Assembly (NCBI GenBank): GCA_964633145.1
Contig: CAZWFE010000003.1
Coordinates: 36,235 to 100,234 of the forward strand
Direction of reading: 5' to 3'
Origin: CAJXSD01 sp964633145
GTDB lineage: Bacteria > Pseudomonadota > Alphaproteobacteria > Rhodobacterales > Rhodobacteraceae
DNA length: 64,000 bases
Positions 50,553 to 58,942 of this stretch are shown in pieces. Numbering within the stretch: position 1 is the stretch's first letter; each line of letters begins with the position of its first letter. Made by a program: the position numbers and the translations under genes. The notes under the pieces are model-generated. The model saw only the letters and a list, made by a program, of their open reading frames with translations. It had not been told where the DNA came from and did not search any database.

Positions 50553-51929
50553 ATGAAGGTTGTGATTTGTGGTGCGGGTCAGGTGGGCTGGCAGATTGCA
50601 CGCCATTTATCTGGCGAACGCAATGATGTCACAGTGGTCGACAGCAACCCTGATTTGGTGCGCCGTGCCACGGATACATTGGATGTCCGCGGGATTTGCG
50701 GATTTGCATCCTATCCCGATATTCTGGACCAAGCGGGCGCAGGTGATGCCGATATGATCATCGCCGCGACCCATTCTGACGAAGTAAACATGGTCACCTG
50801 TCAGGTGGCGCATTCTGTTTTTTCGGTCCCACGCAAAATTGCGCGCCTGCGGTCGCAATCCTATCTGGATGCCATTTATTCTGATTTATATCGCCGCGAA
50901 CATTTGCCCATTGATGTGGTCATCAGCCCCGAACGCGAAGTGGCCGAAGCCGCGCTAAAGCGATTGTCTGTTCCATCGGCATTTGATTCTGAGGAATTCT
51001 TGGACGGAACAACACAATTTTTAGGGCTGCGTTTGGACGAAAGTTGCCCAGTTCTGAATACCCCCTTGCGTCAGTTGACGGATTTGTTTTCCACATTGCG
51101 CGCGATCGTTGTCGGCGTGCGCCGCAAGGGCGTGTTATTTGCGCCCGAGGCGGGGGATCAGTTGTTTGCAGGTGATGATTGTTATGTCATGTGCCACAAA
51201 GATGATATTTCACGCACGATGGAGGTGTTTGGCAAAACCGACCATTCCCAAGAACGCATTGTCATTGTGGGCGGCGGGAATGTTGGTCTGCGCGTTGCGC
51301 AATCGCTGGAACAAGACCACCGCCGTTTGCGCATGAAGGTTATTGAACGCAACCGCGCAGTGGCCGAACGTGCCGCGGATGCCCTAGAACGGACCATCGT
51401 TTTGAATGGTGACGGATTGGACAGCGCCCTGCTGAACGAGGCAAACATTTCCCGCGCCGACGCCATTTTGGTGGTAACGGACGACGACAAAACCAACCTG
51501 TTGGCCGCCGTACGCGCCAAGGCCGAAGGCTGTAAAATGGCGATTGCCTTGGTCAATGACCCCACGATGGTGCCGATGATGGAACCGCTGGGGATTGATG
51601 CCTATATCAACCCGCGTGCGACCACAGTCAGTTCCATTTTGCGTCATATCCGTCACGGACGGGTACGCGATGTATATTCTATTGGCGATGCCGAGGCTGA
51701 AATTATCGAAGCACAGGTGTTAAACACATCCCCCATGGCGGGCCAAAAAATACGCGACATTGCATTTCCAGAAGGTGTGCTGATTGGTGGCGTGTTAAAG
51801 AATGGTAAAATGGTCAAGCCATCAGGCGGGCTGCGTATTGATGATGGCGATGTGGTGGCATTGTTTAGCTTAACCAAGGACGTGCCCGAGGTCGAACGCC
51901 TGCTGCAAGTTTCGATCGATTTTTTCTAA
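50553..51929 (+). CDS. trkA: Trk potassium uptake regulator TrkA
   Basis: A 458-residue cytosolic regulator with two RCK repeats, each a Rossmann NAD-binding domain (MKVVICGAGQVGWQIARHLS and later RIVIVGGGNVGLRVAQSLE) followed by a TrkA-C domain. It gates the TrkH channel in response to nucleotides. AGAGGGGAA lies before the ATG. Its last base is the first base of the trkH start, giving coupled translation. Confidence 0.95.
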   Translation: MKVVICGAGQVGWQIARHLSGERNDVTVVDSNPDLVRRATDTLDVRGICGFASYPDILDQAGAGDADMIIAATHSDEVNMVTCQVAHSVFSVPRKIARLRSQSYLDAIYSDLYRREHLPIDVVISPEREVAEAALKRLSVPSAFDSEEFLDGTTQFLGLRLDESCPVLNTPLRQLTDLFSTLRAIVVGVRRKGVLFAPEAGDQLFAGDDCYVMCHKDDISRTMEVFGKTDHSQERIVIVGGGNVGLRVAQSLEQDHRRLRMKVIERNRAVAERAADALERTIVLNGDGLDSALLNEANISRADAILVVTDDDKTNLLAAVRAKAEGCKMAIALVNDPTMVPMMEPLGIDAYINPRATTVSSILRHIRHGRVRDVYSIGDAEAEIIEAQVLNTSPMAGQKIRDIAFPEGVLIGGVLKNGKMVKPSGGLRIDDGDVVALFSLTKDVPEVERLLQVSIDFF

Positions 51930-53434
51930 TGCAACAGGCGTTTCTCAGAACCCCATTTTTCCTAAAAATGGGTTTTGTGATGGCCGCAGCCATGCTGGTG
52001 CCTGCTGTGTTTGCCGCAGTGCAGGGGGATTATTTTTCGTTTCGCATGTTTTTTTATTCTGCTGTTTTGGGGGCGTTTGGGTTTGGGTTATTGGCCCTAG
52101 CGTTGTCAAATCAACGGCTTGAAAACAGTGGGTTTGATCAATTAATCCAAATCGGCGCAGTCTTTGCGATCCTGCCCGTGTTTTTGGCTGTGCCTGTGTT
52201 CGAATTGGGGGGCGGCATACCGTTTCGCGTGGCCTTTTTGGATATGGTCAGCGCGCTGACCACCACGGGTTTGGTGGTATATGATGCCAATTCTGTGCCC
52301 GATACGGTGCATTTTTGGCGCGCCTTGGTCGCATGGATTGGCGGCGGTTTGATCTGGGTTATCGCGGCATCGGTATTGGCCCCGTTGAATTTGGGTGGAT
52401 ATGAGGTATCGCAAGCGGGCCGAAATATCGGATTGTCGCGTGGTTTGACCGATGTTGATCGCGCGCGGTTGCTTGGGCGATCTGTGGCCATGATGGTCCC
52501 GCCATATGTATTTTTAACCCTGATGTTATGGTCATTGTTGACCCTGACAGGCAGTACAGGACTGGTGTCGTTTATTCATGCACTCTCGGTGATATCAACA
52601 TCAGGCATTGCGGGTCCTGTTCCATTTTCGCAGGCCGACAGCGGATTTTTGGGCGAAGCGACCGTGCTGTTTTTCTGGATTTTTGCGATTTCACATGTGG
52701 TTTATCAACATGAACGCTTTAGCCTGCACAAACGACAAATTTTCCATGACCCCGAATTTCGCATGGCTGCGATTTTGGTGGCGATGGTGTCGGGCGCATT
52801 ATTTGTGCGACATTGGTTTGCCACATTGGGCGACACAGGCGGCGGCGATATTATCCAGGCATTGCAGGCGCTGTGGGGCGGAATGTTTACCGTTGCATCA
52901 TTTCTGACCACCACTGGCTATGTGTCTGAATTTTGGGGAACCGCCCAACAGTGGTCGGGATTGGAAACACCTGGTATTGTATTTATGGGCATGGCGCTGA
53001 TTGGAGGTGGATTTGCCACCACGGCAGGTGGGGTAAAATTGATCCGTGTCTATGCGCTGTATCAATCGGTGTTGCGTGAATTTGACCGGATGGAACACCC
53101 ATCCTCGGTTGGGCAATCGCGCGGGGTATCCCGAAACGATTTACGCAAAGGTGGTTTTATCGCTTGGGTGTTTTTTATGTTGTTTGTTGTGGCCATTGCG
53201 TTGTTTACCATGATTTTTTCGCTGCTTGGGCAGGAATTTGAACATGCGATCACCTTTGCCATCGCGACGCTGACGACCACAGGCCCGATTTTACAAATGT
53301 CCGCATTGGGCGATTGGGTGTTAACGGAATTATCGCTTTTGTCGACCTTGGCGGCCAGTATTGCCATGATTTTGGGGCGTTTAGAAATATTGGTGGTCTT
53401 GGCGCTGGTGTCCCCATCTGCATGGCGCAGATAA
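51929..53434 (+). CDS. trkH: Trk potassium transporter TrkH
   Basis: A 501-residue channel with about 10 helices and four pore regions; selectivity segments include ALTTTGLVVYD, ISTSGIAGP, LTTTGYVSEFW and LTTTGPILQ, and GGGFATTAGGVKLIR precedes the third-fourth half. It mediates K+ entry with TrkA. The ATG overlaps the TrkA stop by 1 base (TAATG). Confidence 0.93.
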   Translation: MQQAFLRTPFFLKMGFVMAAAMLVPAVFAAVQGDYFSFRMFFYSAVLGAFGFGLLALALSNQRLENSGFDQLIQIGAVFAILPVFLAVPVFELGGGIPFRVAFLDMVSALTTTGLVVYDANSVPDTVHFWRALVAWIGGGLIWVIAASVLAPLNLGGYEVSQAGRNIGLSRGLTDVDRARLLGRSVAMMVPPYVFLTLMLWSLLTLTGSTGLVSFIHALSVISTSGIAGPVPFSQADSGFLGEATVLFFWIFAISHVVYQHERFSLHKRQIFHDPEFRMAAILVAMVSGALFVRHWFATLGDTGGGDIIQALQALWGGMFTVASFLTTTGYVSEFWGTAQQWSGLETPGIVFMGMALIGGGFATTAGGVKLIRVYALYQSVLREFDRMEHPSSVGQSRGVSRNDLRKGGFIAWVFFMLFVVAIALFTMIFSLLGQEFEHAITFAIATLTTTGPILQMSALGDWVLTELSLLSTLAASIAMILGRLEILVVLALVSPSAWRR

Positions 53435-53529
53435 TTGCGTGCTGCGATGTGCAACCTATTGTATTTTACGAATTGTGCTGATAGCTTTGGGTCTGACAAT
53501 AAAAATAACTATAAGAGTAGGGTGTGCCA

Positions 53530-53769
53530 ATGGCTTCCGACCGGCAGAATCTGCAAGACGCGTTTTTAAACCATGTTCGCAAAGAAAAAATACCGGTTAC
53601 GGTGTTTTTGATCAATGGTGTGAAACTGCAAGGTGTGATCACTTGGTTTGATAGCTTTTGCATTCTGCTACGTCGTGATGGGCAATCGCAACTGGTCTAT
53701 AAACATGCGATTTCGACCATAATGCCATCGCAAAACATTTCATTGTACGAAGGCGAAGACGCCAATTGA
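53530..53769 (+). CDS. hfq: RNA chaperone Hfq
   Basis: A 79-residue Sm-like hexamer subunit that pairs sRNAs with mRNAs. QDAFLNHVRKEKIPVTVFLINGVKLQG (Sm1) and LVYKHAISTIMP (Sm2, YKHA) are diagnostic; the acidic tail is short, as in other alphaproteobacteria. The start MASDRQN at 53530 is chosen. It lies 95 bases after trkH and its stop overlaps the hflX start (TGATG), the widespread hfq-hflX pair. Confidence 0.97.
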   Translation: MASDRQNLQDAFLNHVRKEKIPVTVFLINGVKLQGVITWFDSFCILLRRDGQSQLVYKHAISTIMPSQNISLYEGEDAN

Positions 53770-55040
53770 TGACCCATGACAAGGTTGCCACCCGCGTATG
53801 GGTGCTGCATCCTGATATAAAATCCGATCGTGATCGCCGCGCATCCGGGCCTGCCTTGGATGAGGCTGTGTCACTAGCCAAAGCGCTGCCCAGCCTTGAT
53901 ATCATTGGCCAAACCATTGTTCCATTGCCCAAACCCCAGCCGGGTCGGTTGTTTGGATCGGGCAAGGTTGATGAATTGGGACAAGTGTTCAAATCGCAAG
54001 ACATCGAATTGGTAATGATCGATGGTCCATTGACGCCCGTGCAACAGCGCAATCTGGAAAAGGATTGGGGCGTCAAAATTCTGGACCGCACGGGATTGAT
54101 TTTGGAAATCTTTTCCGACCGTGCCGCCACCCGCGAAGGTGTGTTGCAGGTGGAAATGGCCGCGCTAAGCTATCAGCGGACCCGTTTGGTACGGGCCTGG
54201 ACACACTTGGAACGCCAGCGGGGCGGTTTGGGATTTGTGGGCGGCCCTGGTGAAACCCAGATCGAAGCAGACCGCCGTGCGATTGACGAACAATTGGTCC
54301 GTTTGCGCCGGCAGTTGGCCAAGGTTGTGAAAACCCGCACCCTGCATCGGGCGGCGCGTGCGAAAATTCCTTATCCGATTGTGGCACTGGTGGGCTATAC
54401 CAACGCTGGTAAATCGACCCTGTTTAATCGCCTGACCGGTGCGGATGTGATGGCCAAGGATATGCTGTTTGCCACCTTGGATCCCACCATGCGATCGGTG
54501 CGGTTGGAAAACGGGATTGATGTGATCCTATCCGACACGGTGGGCTTTATTTCGGATCTGCCCACGGAATTGGTCGCCGCCTTTCGCGCCACGTTAGAAG
54601 AAGTGTTATCCGCGGATCTGATTTTGCATGTGCGCGATATTTCGCATGCTGCGACACAGGAACAATCTGACGATGTTTTGGAAATTCTAAACACACTAGG
54701 CGTCAAAGGGGAAACCCCCTTGATCGAAGTGTGGAATAAAATCGACCAACTGTCCCCAGACGAAATCGCCGCGATGGATAACACCGCCGCGCGGCACGAA
54801 AACATCTGCTCTATTTCTGCGGTGACGGGGCAGGGGTTGGATCAGCTGTTGTCTGCGATTGCGCAGGGGTTGGGATTGGACAAATCCCGCGATACGTTGT
54901 TTGTACCCTATTCGGATGGCAAAAAACGCGCGTGGTTGTTTGATCAAGGCATCATTGATACCCAGACCGACGGCGAAGATGGGACTGAATTCACGGTATC
55001 ATGGTCGCCAAAGCAGCAAGCGCAGTATCGCAAGCTTTAA
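53769..55040 (+). CDS. hflX: Ribosome-splitting GTPase HflX
   Basis: A 423-residue GTPase. The N-terminal HflX domain has GRLFGSGKVDEL and LTPVQQRNLEK, a coiled helical linker follows with the conserved GGLGFVGGPGETQIE, and the G domain has VGYTNAGKSTLFN (G1), DTVGFISDLP (G3) and NKID (G4). It dissociates stalled or stress-hibernating 70S ribosomes. The ATG overlaps the hfq stop. Its TAA shares the palindrome TTAA with the stop of the convergent penicillin-acylase gene. Confidence 0.95.
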   Translation: MTHDKVATRVWVLHPDIKSDRDRRASGPALDEAVSLAKALPSLDIIGQTIVPLPKPQPGRLFGSGKVDELGQVFKSQDIELVMIDGPLTPVQQRNLEKDWGVKILDRTGLILEIFSDRAATREGVLQVEMAALSYQRTRLVRAWTHLERQRGGLGFVGGPGETQIEADRRAIDEQLVRLRRQLAKVVKTRTLHRAARAKIPYPIVALVGYTNAGKSTLFNRLTGADVMAKDMLFATLDPTMRSVRLENGIDVILSDTVGFISDLPTELVAAFRATLEEVLSADLILHVRDISHAATQEQSDDVLEILNTLGVKGETPLIEVWNKIDQLSPDEIAAMDNTAARHENICSISAVTGQGLDQLLSAIAQGLGLDKSRDTLFVPYSDGKKRAWLFDQGIIDTQTDGEDGTEFTVSWSPKQQAQYRKL

Positions 55041-57535
55041 TTGTCAGATGTGCCTGATGCAGGCTGTAATGTGGTGATCCCGGTCGCCGCAGCGCGCGCT
55101 AGGGCCGGATCCAGTGACATTTGCACATATTCCCCACGGCGCCACAATTGCCCCATATCATCGTAATGACGTGACAGGAAATGGCCCGATTGTCCGGTGG
55201 ATATAATAAACACCGAACTGTCGGGATCCGCAAAATCATAGACCCCGCGATAGGCGGCCGCGTGTACATTCAAAAATGGATTGGGATCACGTCCACCGGT
55301 TTTCCCACGCATCAATGTGTTGTCACCCCCTGATGTCGATTGGCGAATGTTGACAAAATAATTCAGCACCGGAACCGCGCCCAATGTGGGGTGATCATGG
55401 GTGGCCTGATGTGCGTCACCCCAGCGCAATGCTTTGGGGTCGCGGTCGAAATTCTCGGCCAACCAGACCAAGGCATCGTCCAAGGCCAAGCGCGCCATAT
55501 CCACACAGGTCTCCACGACAGTGGATTGGACCACATCGCACCAATCGCCCGCGTCATCGATATTGCGATACACCTTTTCTATGAACAGGGGATCAACATG
55601 GCGGAATTGACCGGCAAGTGGCCCCACATCATCGCGGATCAAACGATCCTGCAGGGCGCGCATCCACGCCATGTAAATCAGTGGCTCGGGCAGGTGTTCA
55701 TTCATTTCGCCGTTCCAACTGGCCAACAGCTGCAGTGCCTCTTGGCGACTGCGATCCAATGTGCCGGCGGGCGCTGGGGCCCCCGTGAACCATAACTCGG
55801 CCCCAATCAGCGGCAACAATCCACGCGCGGCAAAGCTGACCGTGTCCAATTGCGTTTCAATGAAACTTTCACGCGTGTGGACCTGACGGTTTTGCATCAA
55901 CCGTTCCCACCGTCTGATCCGCTGGCTGTCGCCCCAATAAAATGACATATGATCGGGAAAATCCCCGTCTGCAATTTTGTTGTTGGTGTTGCCCAATATG
56001 CCGCCTGCGGGATTGATCGTTTGGGGCGTATCACCATAGGGTTTATATCCCTGCCATTGATTTTCGCGCATCCATCCCAGCGACGGCATTTTGCCCTGAC
56101 TGGTGTGATTTTGATCACGAATGGGCATGATCCCAACGGTTTTCATGGCAATCGATGTGGCATCCGCAAATGTCAGATTTTGCGATGGTGCCTGATAGGT
56201 GTCAAAGGCGGCAATCCCCTGTTCAACCGTTCTGGCCCGCATCAATGCCAGTCCCGATGATACAGACGGATCATCGCCGCGTAGCGCCGTCCATTGCAAA
56301 ACCGGCAGGTGGTTTGGGGGGGTGATTTGATCAATCTGATGAAAGGTTTTTGGTAAAACAGGGCCATTTTTCGTTTTGCGAATATCGATGGTCACAGGCG
56401 CTTGGCCTTTGACTTGGATGATCGAGGGGGTGGTTTCGATCTGGGCCCATCCGGTTTGTGTGCGATATTCACTGGGGCGGGTGGGGTTGATTTCCTCCAT
56501 CACGATGTCTTGGTCATCTAGATAGCTGGTGGTCATCCCCCAAGCCAAATCATGGTTACGCCCAACCAAAACAAAGGGCAGCCCTGGGATGGTGCCACCG
56601 ATCACGCCACCCGTTGCCAGTTCAAGCCGTGCCAAATAAAACACGCCCGGTGCGGTCAAGCCCAGATGCGGATCATTGGCCAGCAAACTGCCCCCAGCGG
56701 CAGAGCGCGCAGGCGCCGCGGCAAAGGCGTTTGATGCCCCCGCCAACGCATAATCGGTGATGGGGGATAAAATATCGGACCCATTTGCCGCATTATTTTT
56801 GATCAAATTGGCAAAGTGTTGGTCGTCTTTAATCGGGACGATATCGCTATATTCGGGCAGGTCCAGAATGGGCGCACCGGGAAAGGCGGGGAAAATATCG
56901 TCAATCCGGTCGGGAAATGGCAATGTCAGCGATGTTTTCGCATATAATATATCGCGCGCGGCTTGCCCAGACAGTTGTAGGGCCATCAGTTTTTGAATGG
57001 CGATGGAATCTGCGGGTTGCCAAGGGGCAAAGGGGACATCAAAGACAAACATCTCTGGCGCACCGCGTCCCAGTGCAGTCGCGTTAATTTCCGCAATGCG
57101 TGCGTTTATGCCTTGGGCATAGGCGGTAAGTGCGGCCAATGTATCTGGGGTCTGTGCGGCAAGCGATGATTTTGCCAGCCCGTCCAAATCAAGGCTGCGT
57201 AGTAAAATGTCGGTGTTTAGGGTGCGTGGTCCGAATATTTCCGATAGCCGCCCCTGCACCGTCCGGCGCAATATCGTCATTTGCCACAAACGATCCTGCG
57301 CATGGGCATAGCCTAGCCCAAAAAACACATCCGCATCATTCGCACCAAAGATATGCGGAACATTTGCCGTGTCACGCACAATTTCGACATGCTCAGTTAT
57401 CCCAGTGACTTGCAATGTTTTATCGTATTGGGGCAGGGACCGCCAAGCTAGGTAAAATGCAAAAATGACCGCAATCGTCGCTAAAACAATTGCCGCTGTG
57501 GTCAATCGTAGCATCCAATGAAATAAATTCTTCAT
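55037..57535 (-). CDS. Penicillin-acylase-family Ntn hydrolase
   Basis: An 832-residue protein with an N-terminal membrane or signal segment (about 12-33) and a precursor layout: an alpha part (VEIVRDTANVPHIFG, DVFFGLGYAHAQDRLWQM), then the autocleavage and nucleophile Ser at about residue 268 in AGASNAF, followed by LLANDPHLGL and the beta part. These periplasmic enzymes hydrolyse amides such as N-acyl homoserine lactones, aculeacins or beta-lactams; the substrate cannot be told. It ends at the hflX stop and starts near an oppositely oriented dehydrogenase gene. Confidence 0.9.
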   Translation of the reverse strand: MKNLFHWMLRLTTAAIVLATIAVIFAFYLAWRSLPQYDKTLQVTGITEHVEIVRDTANVPHIFGANDADVFFGLGYAHAQDRLWQMTILRRTVQGRLSEIFGPRTLNTDILLRSLDLDGLAKSSLAAQTPDTLAALTAYAQGINARIAEINATALGRGAPEMFVFDVPFAPWQPADSIAIQKLMALQLSGQAARDILYAKTSLTLPFPDRIDDIFPAFPGAPILDLPEYSDIVPIKDDQHFANLIKNNAANGSDILSPITDYALAGASNAFAAAPARSAAGGSLLANDPHLGLTAPGVFYLARLELATGGVIGGTIPGLPFVLVGRNHDLAWGMTTSYLDDQDIVMEEINPTRPSEYRTQTGWAQIETTPSIIQVKGQAPVTIDIRKTKNGPVLPKTFHQIDQITPPNHLPVLQWTALRGDDPSVSSGLALMRARTVEQGIAAFDTYQAPSQNLTFADATSIAMKTVGIMPIRDQNHTSQGKMPSLGWMRENQWQGYKPYGDTPQTINPAGGILGNTNNKIADGDFPDHMSFYWGDSQRIRRWERLMQNRQVHTRESFIETQLDTVSFAARGLLPLIGAELWFTGAPAPAGTLDRSRQEALQLLASWNGEMNEHLPEPLIYMAWMRALQDRLIRDDVGPLAGQFRHVDPLFIEKVYRNIDDAGDWCDVVQSTVVETCVDMARLALDDALVWLAENFDRDPKALRWGDAHQATHDHPTLGAVPVLNYFVNIRQSTSGGDNTLMRGKTGGRDPNPFLNVHAAAYRGVYDFADPDSSVFIISTGQSGHFLSRHYDDMGQLWRRGEYVQMSLDPALARAAATGITTLQPASGTSDN

Positions 57536-57620
57536 CCGAGTCACCCCGCCGTTTTGCAAACCCTTGCATCCTGTTACACAAAGCGACACAACTAAGAAAC
57601 CGATAACAGGAGGAATTGCA

Positions 57621-58493
57621 GTGGCAAAGGTTGCTTTTTTAGGACTTGGCGTGATGGGATACCCGATGGCGGGGCATTTGCAGGGCGCGGGACATGATGT
57701 GGTCGTTTACAACAGAACACAAGCCAAAGCGCAGGCTTGGACGGACGCACACGGCGGACAGGCTGCCGCCACACCGGCCCAAGCCGCGCAGGATGCTGAT
57801 TTTGTCATGGCCTGTGTTGGCAATGATGATGATCTGCGCGCAGTCACCTTGGGGGACACAGGGGCATTTTCTGCCATGAAACAGGGCGCGATTTTCGTCG
57901 ATCATACGACCGTATCGGCCAAGGTAACAGCCGAATTATATCAGGCCGCGCAATCGCAGGGGTTGTCATTTGTGGATGCGCCGATTTCTGGCGGCCAGGC
58001 GGGCGCTGAAAATGGGGTTTTGTCGATTATGTGCGGCGGCGATATGGCGGCCTATCAGGCGGCCGAACCGATTATGGGCGCCTATGCCCGTATTTGCCGC
58101 CGTATCGGTGACAGCGGCGCGGGACAAAAAACCAAAATGTGCAACCAAATTGCCATTGCCGGTTTGGTCCAAGGCCTGTCCGAGGCATTGCATTTCGCAC
58201 AAAAGGCAGGGCTGGACGGGGAAGCCGTGGTCGAGGTGATCAGCCAAGGCGCGGCCGGCAGTTGGCAAATGTCGAACCGCTATGAAACAATGTTGGCCGA
58301 TGAATACAACCACGGCTTTGCTGTCGATTGGATGCGCAAGGATTTGGGGATCTGTTTGGATGCCGCCAATGAAACAGGGGCCAGTCTGCCCGTGACCGCG
58401 CTAGTCGATCAATTCTACAAAGATGTGCAAAAAATGGGCGGCGGTCGATGGGATACATCTAGCCTGCTTAAGCGCCTGCGTGCGCACGACTAG
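57621..58493 (+). CDS. NAD-dependent beta-hydroxyacid dehydrogenase
   Basis: A 290-residue relative of 3-hydroxyisobutyrate and tartronate-semialdehyde dehydrogenases: FLGLGVMGYPMAGHL (Rossmann), VDHTTVSAKV, VDAPISGGQAGAENG, and the catalytic Lys in GAGQKTKMCNQI. The substrate is not determined; it is distinct from the mmsB in the valine operon. GTG 57621 follows AGGAGG. A large-loop inverted repeat after the stop probably ends the transcript. Confidence 0.9.
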   Translation: MAKVAFLGLGVMGYPMAGHLQGAGHDVVVYNRTQAKAQAWTDAHGGQAAATPAQAAQDADFVMACVGNDDDLRAVTLGDTGAFSAMKQGAIFVDHTTVSAKVTAELYQAAQSQGLSFVDAPISGGQAGAENGVLSIMCGGDMAAYQAAEPIMGAYARICRRIGDSGAGQKTKMCNQIAIAGLVQGLSEALHFAQKAGLDGEAVVEVISQGAAGSWQMSNRYETMLADEYNHGFAVDWMRKDLGICLDAANETGASLPVTALVDQFYKDVQKMGGGRWDTSSLLKRLRAHD

Positions 58494-58530
58494 GCAGGCT
58501 GCCGATGCGTGGCACTGCTAAAACTTGAAA

Positions 58531-58570
58531 ACAATGGCCAATTCTTGGATAAACTGAATTTGGCCATTGT
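58531..58570. terminator. Inverted repeat after the dehydrogenase gene
   Basis: ACAATGGCCAA (58531-58541) and TTGGCCATTGT (58560-58570) form an 11-bp perfect stem with an 18-base loop, followed by AATTTCG. It is the probable end of the upstream gene and the boundary of the RNase E leader. Confidence 0.5.
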
Positions 58571-58942
58571 AATTTCGCAAAAATTCCGTTTAAGTGATTA
58601 TACGGTGATGGGCGGTAAAGCGTCACACACCAAACAGTTTCACTGTTTCCCGACGAGCCAGATGTTTTCACCTGACGCCCGGCAGACAGATTGATTGGGT
58701 CCTAAGGGACCAGAACTTAGCTTAGATCGCGTAAGCGACAGGCCAATAAACAGGAGGCGGCGGCTGAAATATTGCGCCCCTTCAGAAGGTAACGCGATGA
58801 CGCGCACGAGGCAGATTTTTGTCCTAGCAACAGGCCCGACAGGCCCGTGTTGCCGCGCGCCTATGATCGCCCAAACAAATCCGCACAGCCAATTCAATAC
58901 CGTTTTAGACGGCGCGATTGCGTATGTGTGTAAATGGACACT
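58571..58942 (+). promoter_or_regulatory. Long leader region upstream of rne
   Basis: About 370 bases before the RNase E start with no convincing gene. It contains several hairpins (GGTCC-TAAG-GGACC near 58700-58713, CTGAA/TTCAG near 58766-58784, CAACA/TGTTG around a duplicated AGGCCCG near 58830-58853) and no recognisable Shine-Dalgarno before the start. In E. coli a long rne 5' UTR lets RNase E control its own mRNA; a similar role here is an inference. Confidence 0.45.
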
